From the NCBI GenBank assembly GCA_905160935.1, contig CAJHZI010000433.1, positions 392,501-456,500 on the forward strand: DNA of 64,000 nucleotides, read 5' to 3'. Numbering within the stretch: position 1 is the stretch's first letter; each line of letters begins with the position of its first letter. Source of the DNA: Enchytraeus crypticus. Taxonomy: Eukaryota > Annelida > Clitellata > Enchytraeida > Enchytraeidae. Positions 44,180-57,300 of this stretch are shown piece by piece. The translations under genes and the position numbers were made by a program. The notes beneath the pieces were generated by a model. It did not search any database, was not told where the DNA came from, and saw only the letters and a program-made list of their open reading frames with translations.

Positions 44180-45480
44180 AGTGAATTAGTCTTTGATAAG
44201 GAAATAGTTTTAAAGAAACTTAGTGAAATTAACTGTAATAAAAGTCCAGGTTCAGATGATCTTCATCCTAAGTTACTATTTGAGCTGAGACACCCATTAG
44301 TAGGTCCCCTTACTAAATTGTTCAATCTATCGCTCGAAACTGGGATTGTACCTCAAGACTGGAAAGAGGCCAGGGTGTCTCCCTTGTTGAAGAAAGGTAG
44401 AAGAGACAAACCTGAGAACTATAGGCCAGTTAGTTTGACTAGTATCATAGGTAAGGTGTTTGAGAGTATTATTGAGGATAGTCTAGTTACACGTTTCAAT
44501 AGTTATAGATTAATTAGAAATAGTCAACATGGATTTACCAAAAATAGATTTTGTCTAACAAACATCTTGAGCTTTATGGAATCCGTCACAATGCATGTTG
44601 ATAACGGTAATCCAGTAGACATTGTCTATTTGGATTTTGCAAAGGCGTTTGATAAAGTCCCATACGAGAGATTGTTTTGTAAACTTGAAGCTCATGGAGT
44701 TACTGGCTCTGTCCTGAATTGGATTAGAAGTTGGTTAACCTTCAGGAGACAAAAAGTTTGCATTTCAAATCACGATTTGGCTTGGCACAGTGTCACTAGT
44801 GGCGTTCCACAAGGTTCAGTCTTGGGTCCAATTTTATTTTTGGTATACATTAATGCCTTAGACAACCGCATAATATCCAAAATGAGTAAGTTTGCTAATG
44901 ATACCAAATTATGTAAAAATATAGGTAACCTAGAGGATATTTTATCACTTCAGAGAGATTTAGACAGTTAGAATAATTGGGCAACTACTTGGTAGATGAG
45001 CTTCAATGTTGATAAATGTACAGTTATGCATGTAGGTCACAACAATAGTTGTAATCAATATAAGCTTGGCAATGAAGGACTAAAATCATCTATTAAAGAA
45101 AAGATCTAGATGTCATTATTGATAATACCCTAAAATTTTCGGAGCAGTGTAAATCAGCAGTAAATTGTGCTAATCGCACTTTAGGTTTAATTAGGAGAAC
45201 TATAAAAAGTCGTAATGAGTATGTAATAGTTAAATTATATAAAGCATTAGTAAGACCTAATTAGAATATTGCGTACAAGCGTGGAGACCTTTTTTAAGGA
45301 AGGATGTAGCATATGCTAGAACTAGAGAACATAGATTCAAAATAATAAAGGTTAGATCCATATTAGAGGTTAGACGAAACTCTTTCAGTCAGAGAGTTGT
45401 CAATATAAGGAACAGTGTTACCTCAGTATCTAGTAGAGGCAGAGTCAGTGAATGCTTTTAAGAATAGGCTAGATAAGTAT
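44180..45480 (+). pseudogene. LINE reverse transcriptase domain
   Basis: SPGSDDLHPKLL, then GIVPQDWKEARVSPLLKKG, ENYRPVSLTS, HGFTKNRF, VYLDFAKAFDKVPYE, SGVPQGSVLGPILFLVYINA and a palm motif degraded to FANDTK (normally FADD) identify it. The clean frame is 44318-44971. The C-terminal part to about 45480 has further stops. Confidence 0.92.
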
Positions 45481-45506
45481 TGGAAAGAAATACACTGAAT
45501 TGATAA

Positions 45507-45527
45507 ATTGTTTGTTTGTTTTATATG

Positions 45528-45625
<98 letters not shown>

Positions 45626-45750
45626 CACACATAAATATGCACATGTATACGTATGTATATATGTGCATATTTATGTGTGTATCTGTATATATATAGATAT
45701 ATTATATATATATATATATAATACAGATACCACACAAAATATGCACATAT

Positions 45751-45796
<46 letters not shown>

Positions 45797-45852
45797 TACA
45801 CACATAAATATGCACATATATACATACGTATACATGTGCATATTTATGTGTG

Positions 45853-45937
<85 letters not shown>

Positions 45938-45960
45938 AACAAACATATAGAGTATATATC

Positions 45961-46002
<42 letters not shown>
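45507..46002. repeat. Large palindromic microsatellite block
   Basis: The left arm (TTTGTTTGTTTTATATGT, (AT)n, (AG)n, GATACACACATAAATATGCA, CATGTATACGTATG) is mirrored as its reverse complement by the right arm (CATACGTATACATG, TGCATATTTATGTGTGTATC, (CT)n, (AT)n, AAAACAAACAAACATATA), ending near 45948. A further (AT)n lies at 45965-46002. All long open frames here are artefacts of the repeats. Confidence 0.93.
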
Positions 46003-46003
<1 letters not shown>

Positions 46004-46454
46004 ATGTGGGGTATGTTTGGATATATGTATATATGTTGGTGTGTATGCATGTACATGTATGTGAACATGCATGGGTGCATATATGTATGTGTATTTTTGC
46101 ATAGTTGTATACCTGTGCGTAAGTTTATACTTGAGCTGGTTATGTGTGTGTGTGGTTTGTTGGTGAGTGTTTAGTTTTTTTCTAATGTTCTTCTTTTGAA
46201 GCCTATCAACTTGTCAAGGTTTGTATCTTTTTTTCCCCCTTTACGGTCTGGTCTCTATGTTTAGAGGTGTGAAATTACAGCAAATACTGGTGTTACAGGT
46301 CTTTGTGACCTCCTTAACCAGTATAATTATGTTAAGTTAAGTTAAAATATTAATTTAATTAAATTGAATTTCACACTTCACGCTTTGAAGATAAACAAAC
46401 TACCCGAAGAAAAGATTAAGGATTAAGATTTTCATTATATAATGATTACGATTT

Positions 46455-46765
46455 TAATTTAACTTAATTATACTGGTTCGGGAAGTCCTTAAGACTTGTT
46501 ACACCCGTCTAATCTTAATATTATACCACATCATATATAAATTTGAAAAAGGTGAAAATATTAGAATTTCATGCCCTGATGAGCTAATCCAACTAATAGC
46601 AACAATTAGAGTGCTACCAAATGTATAAAATATAAATTTCTTTATTCTATGAGTGCTACAGTCATCAGTGACAGCAACGAGCACTATTGAGACAAAATCA
46701 AGCCGGCGAGCAAAAAGAAGGTCCAAAAACGCTGCAAATTCCAAAATATAGAAAATCAGTCCAAC
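46455..46765. repeat. Inverted LINE 3' end, then family A copy
   Basis: TTTAACTTAATTATACTGGT followed by CGGGAAGTCCTTAAGACTTG is the reverse of the 3' end at 46295-46345. A family A copy (GAGTGCTACAGTCATCAGTG, AAGCCGGCGAGCAAAAAGAA, CCAAAAACGCTGCAAATTCC) occupies 46640-46765. Confidence 0.75.
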
Positions 46766-49330
46766 TTAAACAAAGATATACATACCAGTCACGTACACCA
46801 CCTCCGTACAAGCCTTCCTAGTCTGCTCACCTAAAAACATATTTACCCAAACATTTATGGCGAATTCACATTCGTAGACGGATTAAATATGTGCGCTTGC
46901 ATACATTTTCATTGAATGTTTTATTAAAATCTGTAATTTTTATTCTATGGTTACGAGCCCTTGTGAACATATAGAGTTCTCCAATCCTCTCTCCGTTATA
47001 GGAGTTTGGAAATGGAATCGTGGGTTCGATTTTTCCAACTCTTCATGCTTAGGCGGTATTAATCTTGAGGATGCAAGGATATCTTGCTCATATAGCCAGT
47101 TAGAGGCTAAATCAATAAGACTGGAGCTGCTGTGAACAGAACTCATGCCTATTCGTCCAATGTATGATAAATTATAGTATTTGTGTATTATTTGTATAGA
47201 TTCTAACTAAATTAGAATATTGACACAAAAGCCAGTGATTTATTATCTCAAACGATTTATAATTAACAAAGAAACACGATAGCAATATAACGAGTTAAAA
47301 CATTAAACATAAAGATAGCATAGAATATTAAACTAACAATAGGTAACAATTAATAAAATGCTAAAAATAGGCGATAAATGTAAAGTCAGTCTACTTGCAA
47401 TCAGTTAGTTAAATGTCTGCATTTGCAATCAAAATAAGAGAGAGAAAATGGGAACGAGTTATTGGCTTCAAGGCACTCCTCGCTTATATGATTTGATACT
47501 TTCCCTCTTTTCTTCTTTAGTATGACTGTTAACACGTGAGGTGTTATTTCACAGTCGTTGAGTTAAATCTGTGAAAAAGACGCTTAACTAGAGTAGGCAA
47601 CTAGTAAATTGCGCTTTCCGCAGAATTCAGAATTGTAGTTGTTTAGCTGAAATCTATGAAAGCAACACCTATCTAGATTAGGCACTAGAAAATCAGTATT
47701 CTTCGTAGAATTTCGCTCTTTTCTGATTCTGTCTTCCTCTTCAATTTCTTTCTTCAATTTTCAGTCTTCTATCTTCACGGCCAACACAAAGTGTTGTAAA
47801 CGCAGCTATTCACCTGAATTGACGAGAAAACGCTTATCTAGATCTCTAGTAATCGGCGTATCTGGTACAATCAAGGATTTTTACATTCAATGGATTGAGA
47901 TATTGAAATGGATCGTGGTTATCCAACTCATTGAAGGTTAGACGACAATTCCACACAAAATCTGCAATCCCGTGAGGCACAATCGTTTCAATATAGATTT
48001 CGTACTTTTCGTGCTAACTATCACCGACCTATAGAAGGTGCATAATAGCAGTACTTTCTACGAATGCAATCAGAAGTTCAGAAGCTTGTATGGAATCTAC
48101 CAGTTTATGTATTTGTCGCAATAATTCATTAAGAATTATCTTTAGACAAGTTCAGCTATTCATTCCGCACATGCCAGAGTTCAGGAGTGAACTAACTTTC
48201 TACAGCCTGTTCTCTGGTAATATAGTCTTGATCGAGGCCATGCTCAACAGCCAATCAGAATCGAGCTCTTCATAAGCATTTCTCCACCCAACCCCCACGA
48301 GTGGTTGCGTTGCATGCATGTATCTTATGCATATAATTTTTATTATTGCTTTACATAATCTACTGTTTTATTGAATGTCATCTCATATTTAATTTAACAT
48401 CAGTTTTTACATGAATACACCAATAAGCAAAGATCATATCTCAGTATATGAAGGTTAAATTTCTAATAACATGTTAATTTGCATTTCCTCATTACTTATT
48501 TTAATATCCTCGTTTCATAACTTTGCAATTCTAACGCAAAATAAGTTCTAATGAACATAAGCTGAAATGAATACAAGTCTTGATGCACAAATATCAATTT
48601 AAACATCTAAATACTAAATGAGTGCAAATAAAATTAATTCCAAACATATGGGTGCGAAATAATTTATGTAATACATTTAGTTGCTCTACATTATAGTGAA
48701 ACGTCAAATCATCTTTTATTCCCACCTTACTTTAAGATTAAATTACAAATTATACATCAGTTTACAATATACCGTTTATTAAAATATCTCTCAATGCACA
48801 AATAGCGATTTGAAATAATGCACATCTTGTACATGGTACAGTTCAGAGCAATTTACAGTGATTTTTAATAGTAAATATAACTCGAGATTACTTGTTAAGT
48901 GCGATAAATTGAAACCACTACTTGTAATAGTGCAGCAAAAGATAAATATTCCCGCTGTCCCAGAGCCAGCCATGAAAATTGAATAAATTTTTAATTTCTT
49001 AAATCACTTTAAATGTATTACAAACTGAATTAAAATATAGCACTAGAATGGCTTCACAGTACATAAACCAGATTTCTTATAAACATATAATTTTTATTAT
49101 ACATATTACCTCTTTCCTCCATTTCCTTATATTGAAACTGATCACTTAATTTTGCACGGTTATCTGTTAATTTTTTCCGATCGATTTTGATTTCATTTCA
49201 TAGTACTTTATATTGTCATTGACTATTGCAATATTCAATTCGTTATCATTAATATCTTTCATTCATATCATTCGTAATGATTTTTAAAAGAGGGTGAAAA
49301 GTCAGTGATTATGGAACCAAGCGTAGGAAT
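46766..49330. other. Intergenic, nothing firm
   Basis: No homologous exon was found on either strand. Around 47020-47050 GTGGGTTCGATTTTTCCAAC looks like a tRNA B box and may mark another SINE. The rest is AT-rich. Confidence 0.45.
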
Positions 49331-49344
49331 AAGAATTAGGTTTT

Positions 49345-51060
49345 ATTTACATTTGAAGTAAACAGTAAAAGATGCTGCGACAAAATGAAAATGTAATAAA
49401 TATAAAAATAACCGAACACTTCAAAGATATATTTTACAACCAAAATACAGAAATATTAACTGAAATTAAACCTGAAAAAATGAAGACACCTTTCTCTACA
49501 GATGAAATAATAAATGCTGTTAGGAAATTAAAAACAAATAAAAGCCCAGGATCTGATGAAATCACAGCAGAACTAAAAAACTGTCCTGAAAAATTTACAA
49601 TGAAATTGCAAAAATATTCAATAAAATGGCTGAATCAGGAAAATATCCAGAAGAGATTAAACTAGGAATATTAATACAAAAGCCAGGAAAAGTAAAAGGC
49701 ACATGCAGAAATTTAAGACCCATAATTTTATTAAATCTTATCAGAACGATACTGTCAATTGTAATGATAAATAGAATATACAATAAAATTGACAAAATAA
49801 TGCCAGTCACTCAAGCCGCCTACAGACCAGGCAGAAGTACCACGGAACACGTCCTAACATTAAAACTTCTTATCGAAAAAGCAATAACAAACAAAAACTC
49901 TGAAATAGAAATCATGCTTCTAGACATGAGTATGGCGTTTGATACTGTCAATAGAAATAAATTATTAAAGGATTTAAGTAAAATAATTAATCAGGACGAA
50001 CTACATATAATAAAACTTATCATTGATGATGCAATTTTAAGAGTTAAAAATGGAGATGTAACTGGAAATGAGTTTGAAACTAATATTGGAATACCACAAG
50101 GAGATTGCTTAAGCCCGGTACTTTTCACATTTTACCTTGCAAATAGCTTAAACAAACATGGGAACCAAATTCAAATAGCAAACCAAATTGAAGAGCACTC
50201 ATACTCCAAAGAAAATATACCATATGAAGAATTAATTCCTAAACATACTATAGAATATAACTATAGCATAAATTGAGAAATGGGTATAATTATTGATCAG
50301 CAGTTTGCAGATGATATTACATATGTAAACACATGCAAAAATATAACAGACAAAATTCAAAAGGAAGTTAATGATAAACTGAATAAGAGAGATTTAAAAC
50401 TAAACACAGATGAAACAGAAAAATATACCATTGGAAACAAAAATGATCAGGAATGGAAGAAATGCAAATATTTAGGTTCTTACTTGGATACTGAAAGAGA
50501 CATGATCCATAGAAAGCAATTGTGTATGGCTATTTTTAATAAATACAAGATGAAACTAACAAATAGCAAAATAACAATGAAAACAAGAATAAATATATTC
50601 AATGCTTATATTACGCCAGTTTACTTATATAATAGTGAGCTATGGACATTAACTTGAAAACAGGAACATGAAATTGACATATTTCATAGAAGTCTATTAA
50701 GAAAAATACTTAAAATATATTACCCTCACATTATAAGCAACGATAACTTATACATCAGAACAAATGAAAAAAATGGAGTCTTGCAATTAAAATCACGAAG
50801 ACTAAAATGGATAGGTCACTTACTTAGGTTACCGAACAATGCACCTGTAAAACTTGCTTTAAATGAGAATAAAAAATCTCAGACAAAACAAAGAGGTTGT
50901 CAAAACAAACAAATATGGATCAAATTAGTAAATAAGATCTCAAAGATGTAAATCAGAATTTGAACATATTAGATGAGAGCATCTATGATCTGGCTGAGGA
51001 TAGAGCAAGGTGGAGTCAACTAACCTTGAAACCTACTGCTGGGTCCAAATAGGACGTAGC
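49345..51060 (+). pseudogene. LINE ORF2 (reverse transcriptase), decayed
   Basis: The reading order is KTNKSPGSDEI, then after a frameshift near 49630 LGILIQKPGKVKGTCRNLRP, AAYRPGRSTTEHV, LLDMSMAFDTVNRNKLL, IGIPQGDCLSPVLFTFYLAN, and after a TGA at 50275-50277 QQFADDITYV with the FADD catalytic box. A C-terminal part follows (YLYNSELWTL, RSLLRKILKIYYPHII, RRLKWIGHLLRLP, LAEDRARWSQL). The clade is not certain and is unlike the CR1-like copies. The 3' end runs into (TAG)n at 51068-51097. Confidence 0.88.
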
Positions 51061-51067
51061 GCAGTCT

Positions 51068-51165
51068 TAGTAGTAGTAGTAGTAGTAGTAGTAGTAAAGT
51101 GGTGATAAAAAATGGAAAATAGTAAAGTGGTGATAAAGTATTATATCATTTTATATTAGGCATTA
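51068..51165. repeat. (TAG)n and short direct repeat at LINE 3' end
   Basis: About nine TAG units are followed by AGTAAAGTGGTGATAAA at 51094-51110, repeated at about 51120-51137. Confidence 0.85.
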
Positions 51166-51375
51166 CTCTAATTTTGGCGGTTCGAGATTTAGTGTCGGAT
51201 ATTCTTCTTGATTTGGGGATCATGGAATAACGATCAAATTTATCTCGCACACCTTCCATATTCAAACGTCAATTTTTGACAGAGAATAAATTTGAACAAA
51301 AATTAGTCAATAAATAAATTGAATTAAATTTCAAATAGTGTGAAAAGAATAAATCTGTGAAAAAATAGTTACGTT

Positions 51376-54300
51376 ATGTCTACGGTAGCCGGATCCTCTG
51401 GCGCAAGTGGCGGTGGCTGGACCTCAACAAAATCAAACAGTAAATTGGATTGTAAGGATCTTCACTCATATATCAGAAGTTTAACTCCGCCAATATTGGA
51501 TCACTTATACAGGCATCCAGCAGCGTGTCTGACAGTATTCAGGTAATATTAAGTAAAGGTCAATATCTTATACTGAAAACTATAACATTGTAATTTATGA
51601 TATGAAAGTTTACGTCTTTAATGATTTAAACAGTGACTTGATTAATACATGTATGACATTATGTGTTTAAATATTTCTGTTAAGGAATACTTCTGTAAGA
51701 ATATTGTTAGCATTCATTAAAATGTCACAAGAATGTTTATAAAGAACCCGTTGCTGATACTGCCGTCTGACTGCCAAAGTGTTGTTAGAAATACAGCAGA
51801 AGACATTCTTTCGGTTTAGGAATCAATATAGCTTTACCTGTAGCCACTGTATAATTTATTACTATTGGCCTACATGGATGGCATTCAATGCTACATATTT
51901 ATTATTTTCCTACCTTAAGATAACATTACAATAAAAGTAACTAGTCCTTGAATTAATTAATATTTAATTAATTAATTTCTCATTTAATTTATTTAATATT
52001 TAATTAATTTCTCTTTTTAATTAATATTTGATTAATTAATATTTAATTAATTTCTCTAATAAATTCATAATGACAATACCTGCAATTCTACTATGCTCAG
52101 CTTTCAATCATTTAAGCTTTAAATTTGCCCTTATAAAAGTTATAATAGGCTTAATTTAATTTCTAGTATGTTAATTTTTAAGATGAAATTGTTTACATAA
52201 TTACAGTTTTTGCGTCACATAAATTAATGTTTTTGTTTATGATTGATTTTTTTCTCTGTAGAGATCTGTCGAATCTTGCAAAGCACTATGTGATGCGAGT
52301 TTTATTTGTCGAGCAATCTGTGACTCAAGGAGTGATGATAGCTTGGCTAACTGGTGAACATGCTAGGTAGTACAAGTGATTTTTGTAAATATAGTTTATC
52401 TGATAAATATATTTTACTAACATTTAGTAAAATTACTAAAATTCTAATTTACTTAGCTATTTATATTTTAGGACACTTATGAACTTACAAAACTTGAAAA
52501 CTCCTTATATCTAATCTTTTCCGTCCATCTACTATCTGCCTTGGTTTTGATTGTTTTTAAACTCTCCTCAAAAGTACTCTGCATTTGTACAGAAATATAG
52601 CTCTTTATTAGATAGATCTATAAATATTTAGTTACATTAAAGATTTAGGTATTTAAAAAAAATTTAGTTACTTGGTTTATTAAATTATATAATATTATTA
52701 ACAACAGTGTAATGCATTCACGATTACATTAACCTAATCCATAATAATTAAATCTGCGATTATGCCCTATAATAAAATTTTTGCAAAAGTAAATTTAACT
52801 ACTTTACTTTATAGACTTCGTTTCTTACTGCTAATCAAAGGATATTCATTTTGGACCTATCTTTACTGTTATGTTGCATTGCACATGCTGTTAGTGGTTT
52901 AGTTTTAAGAGCTCTCAGAGCTTGATGTTTGATTTTGTATCAGTCTACTAGTGAAATTCCTGTAGTAAACTTTAAATAGTTACCAGTCACCAATAAAATA
53001 ATAGTTACCCAATGTCACTTACTGCCTTAATACCTTTCAGCAGGCAGCACACGGATATCGTAAAGTCGCTGGTAGAGTTGCACATCTTTCAGGAGCAGCC
53101 TCAGTCTGGAGTTCAAGCGTGGAAGCTCAATGATACTTTCAGGAAAAGTCTAAAAATCGCTTTACTTGGAGGGTTTGTAGTCATCGTTTATCAAATGAAA
53201 TTTTTTAGACTACTTAATGTTTAATAGAGTATATCATGCAAATGCATTCCTATACATTCCTATAGAGCTCGGTGTTGTCATTGATGACTGTAGCACTCTA
53301 ATTGTTATTATCTTATGTTACTTTGCAACAATTACTTACAATAGCACAGGCAATATACAATAACATGCACATATACAAAATAGACAACAAGCTTCAAAAT
53401 ACCAAACACTATCGTCATTAATATAGCTAAAATACTAGAAACCGAGTGATACTTAAAAATATATACATATCCTTATGAAGTCAATAGTATATACTTTGGA
53501 TATTTACAAGTTTATTTATCTCTGGACAATTAATTAGCTTGGTTTCTTTTTAAGATTGCATGAATCTTAAAAACAGACATATAGATAGATTCCCTAAAGA
53601 TCGTGTAAGCGTGGTGGTTGCAATTGTGAACAAATAACTTGAGTCAACTATTGCTGATAATTAAGCTAGTGCAGATTGCAAGCATATTTAAGTATTTATG
53701 CACTCTGTAAACTGCTTTAGAATTGGTATAAATTTATAGCTCTAACGGAATGTTCAGCACTAAAGTGATAAGTAATGTGTAGAAATGCATATCTTAAATC
53801 TGCCATTTTGCAAAGATCTTGTGATTAATTTCTCTTGGTATTAGAATTATCATTAATTGCTTATCTGGTAGCAAACATTCTGCAAAATGTTTGATTATTC
53901 TTTGAAATTCTTGAGAATATGTATGATAATTCTCATGCTTTTCAGCCTAACATTCTCTTTGTTATATTATTGGTTATTCTCTCCAGTATTGACTTCCTTT
54001 CTGCGATGAGATGAATTGACCAATTGACGCTCTAAAATATAATGCGCTGGATGTATTGGTCTTGGATGATTTGTCTGGAGATCAGTTGTTAATGATAAAT
54101 AATCGAATCATTTCACTCTGCTGCCGTATTACTGCAGAGGTACAAGTTGGACTGGGGGCGGGCCTTTGCCGCCTGACAGGCATCCTAAGGATATCAAGAG
54201 TTTAGATAGCTATGCTATCGAACGTTGGGAGGTACTTATTTTTTACGCTTTAAGTTCTAGGCTAACCTGATTGGTTTGAGTAATTACTTCTGCAAGTCAG

Positions 54301-57300
54301 TTTTTATTTGTAGTATTGTAGGCCTACTGTTCTTTAGATATATACTTCTCTCCTAGTATTCTGCCAATTAGAAGATTCAAGGCATGTGTTCATATGCAGA
54401 GTTTGCTTTCACGCTCCATATAGAGCACTCGATAAATCAGCTAATTATTCCCTTCACAAAAGTCTAGGCTTTTTTCATTTCTGATATAGGCAATAGCTTT
54501 GGAAAAATATGGCTTCTTGGGTAGTATTGCCTTTCTTTGTTCTTGCTTAGTCACCTCTTGCAACGTATACAGTTAAGGTCAGTCTATTCTTCAGTGTCTT
54601 GGACACAGCATGGGTATATTTAGTGTTACAAAATTTTGCTGCTGGTATATAGTTTGTTTTAAAATATTTGATATTGTCAAATATGCCGTTGTTGTTAGAT
54701 TTTCAACGAAACCATATTCGAATATTTTAATTAACATTATCAAAAAACACCAAAAAGTGCCTTCTGTTTTAGTGTAGGCTCTTAGCAGAATTACATGAGA
54801 CATTTTGGACTTGACTAAATGCAGAATTTATCATTGAAAGCTAATTTTTCTTTGTTAATAAGTAATTATTATATATCGTTTAAGCTTAGTGAATTCTGTT
54901 TCTGCTGTCAATTAGGAGGATGTGCGTAACTTTGATCTATGATTTCTTTAATGTTGTTATTGTCAGTGAAGTTGTTTCATTTGATGATGTTTTCAGAGCG
55001 TGCTGCACTACATGGTGAGATCTCTGGGGGCTGGAGATAAGACTAGCCCCGAGGCTATTGACACACTGTTGCAGGCTGGCCTCATCAAAAAGTCTCTTCT
55101 TCTTTTTTGCTGTATTTGCTCTGTATATCATATGTTTGAAAGATTTCTGTTTATTTTTATATTTATTTATTTGTTCATTTATTTATGTAAGCTATTTGAA
55201 GTAGGTTTAGTAAAATTCTGTGTCTGTTCAGCAAAAATTTCGTGAAATGTGGCTGGTATTGGAAGTAGGACTTGTTGTTTGTCAGACAAGTTTGTTAGCA
55301 TCTTGATCATCTAACAAGTATAATGAGCATAGTGAGACCCAGTGTATTGAATTGTTCAAGAAATAATTTTCGTTTTGGTTTGCAAAGAATTTAATGTTAG
55401 TGATTGCCTTTAGTAGAGATTTTAAAGGGTTCTTAATGAAATTTTAATTAAATTAAAATCATTTATATATAAAGCTAATAATAATAAGAATAAGTGCACC
55501 TGTTAATACGTGCATCATGTCCTTTGTGAATAAATGTTTTTAAAAAGTTGATTGTGTGTTGTTTATTGACAGAGATGAAAAGGATGGCGATCATTACATA
55601 ACTCCTGCAGGATTTCAATTTCTGCTGCTGGATAGATCATCACAAATCTGGTACTTTCTGCTGAAATACATGGAAAATGCTGAGGTTTGTCATTCACTCT
55701 GCATATAAGGAAATATTTAACTTTAGTCATGACAATCAGATCATTCTCAGAGATGATAAAATTCAACCAATTCTTTTGTTACTGTGATTTGAGCAGTCAA
55801 GATATTAGTGTTGTAGACTTAGAGAAAAAACATAAAGTTAGTCTAATGTCAGTTTCATATTTTGAGAGTTTAACAGTGATGAAGCAAGCAGAGCAAAATA
55901 TGTGCCTTAAACCTATCATTTGCAAGACACTATATAGAAGGAGAGCTACTAATATTAATTTTACTAAATATTAATATTATTAATAATTATTGCTTAGAGC
56001 ATATTATTTATATTTTCTAAGTACTATTAATTTTATTTTAATACTGTTTTATTTGCAATGTGTAATTTCTACATAATATGAGCTCGTACTTAAATTTAAA
56101 CGAATTGACAAATTATTGACAATAAATAAGTTATCGAACACTAACTTACTGCCTCTAACTAACTTGCTTAAGCAGTCCGTTAGTGGCATAAAAATTGATC
56201 AAGTGTACTCTTGATATCGTAGAAAAGGTAAAAAGTTTATTTTGAGTTGTGCTATAGTCTTTCGAGGAAACAGTTGACTGTGAATGTGAATTTTTACAGG
56301 TATTTTTCTTATATAACGAGTGAGAAATAATTTAAAATTACTCAATTAATTACTTAATTGAGATAATTATGATTACTTACTCTTTCACAATTAATCTGCT
56401 GCAGGTTAACAGAGTTGATCTCGTTGAGTGCCTCACATTTCTCTTCCAGTTGAGTTATCTCCAACTCGGAAAGGTTTGTCTAATAAATTTTCTTTGTTGG
56501 AAATGAGAATTGTAAAGATGGACCATTTAAACAAACTTTTCTTCATGTTACCTCATATGATGAGTCTATTGTTGCCTCGAGAATCGAACAGTCTTAATTT
56601 GCTGTTTGTTATTGGTAGAATTGTTGCTAGTATGAGCAATAATGTTGATGACAACAACGTTAGTAGTAGTAATAGTAGTAAAACAATAACGATAGTATTA
56701 ATTAGAATAATAACAATAATGAAAATTTGAGTGAAATCAATATTACTAACAATAAGAAATCCATATTACTAACAATAACAACAACTATAATGTTAAAATA
56801 CGTACAGCAAACAATAAAAAGTATGATCTTCAATTCAGTGTACTTCTGTGAGCTTAAAGAGTGAAGAATACTTATTTTATACTATTCTTTTTTATTGATT
56901 TCCTTGTGTTGTGTCTTGGTTGCTGAAGAATACACCAATTGTGGACTGCACGTGTTGTAAAAGGCGACAAAGCATTAAGATCCAACCAGCGCCAAAAGAG
57001 GCATTCGGTTGGTGAGCGCTTAGACTCTAGAAATTGCTGTAAAATTTTCTAATCCTGACTGCAGTCATCATCATCATCTTCCTTTAAATCCCAGTTTAGT
57101 TAAACTGGGATTCATTTGAAGATGATGATGCTAATGTTATTTATAGATTTACTGATTGATATTTGTAGGATTACTCTACGGAAGGGATGACTCCCAGTCA
57201 GAGCAAGTTCCTTCAGTATCTGCGAGGTATTGGCCTCGTGTGTCAGAGAACAGTAAGTTCCTGTCCTACTCTATTGTTTGCTGCTATGCTTTAAGCTTAC

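Larger units (their letters stand above)
41974..46345 (+). mobile_element. Near full-length CR1-like LINE, decayed
   Basis: The order is an ORF1-like coiled coil, an AP endonuclease, reverse transcriptase, then a long microsatellite-filled 3' region ending CTTTGTGACCTCCTTAACCA, GTATAATTATGTTAAGTTAA. GTTAAGTTAA occurs at both boundaries (about 41971-41980 and 46330-46339); it may be a target duplication or the element's own 3' tail motif. The same 3' end occurs inverted at 46455-46510. Confidence 0.85.

Noticed and set aside
45423..46174. Several Ile-Tyr and Arg-Glu rich frames on both strands
   Set aside because: They are translations of (AT)n and (AG)n microsatellites, open only because the repeats lack stops.
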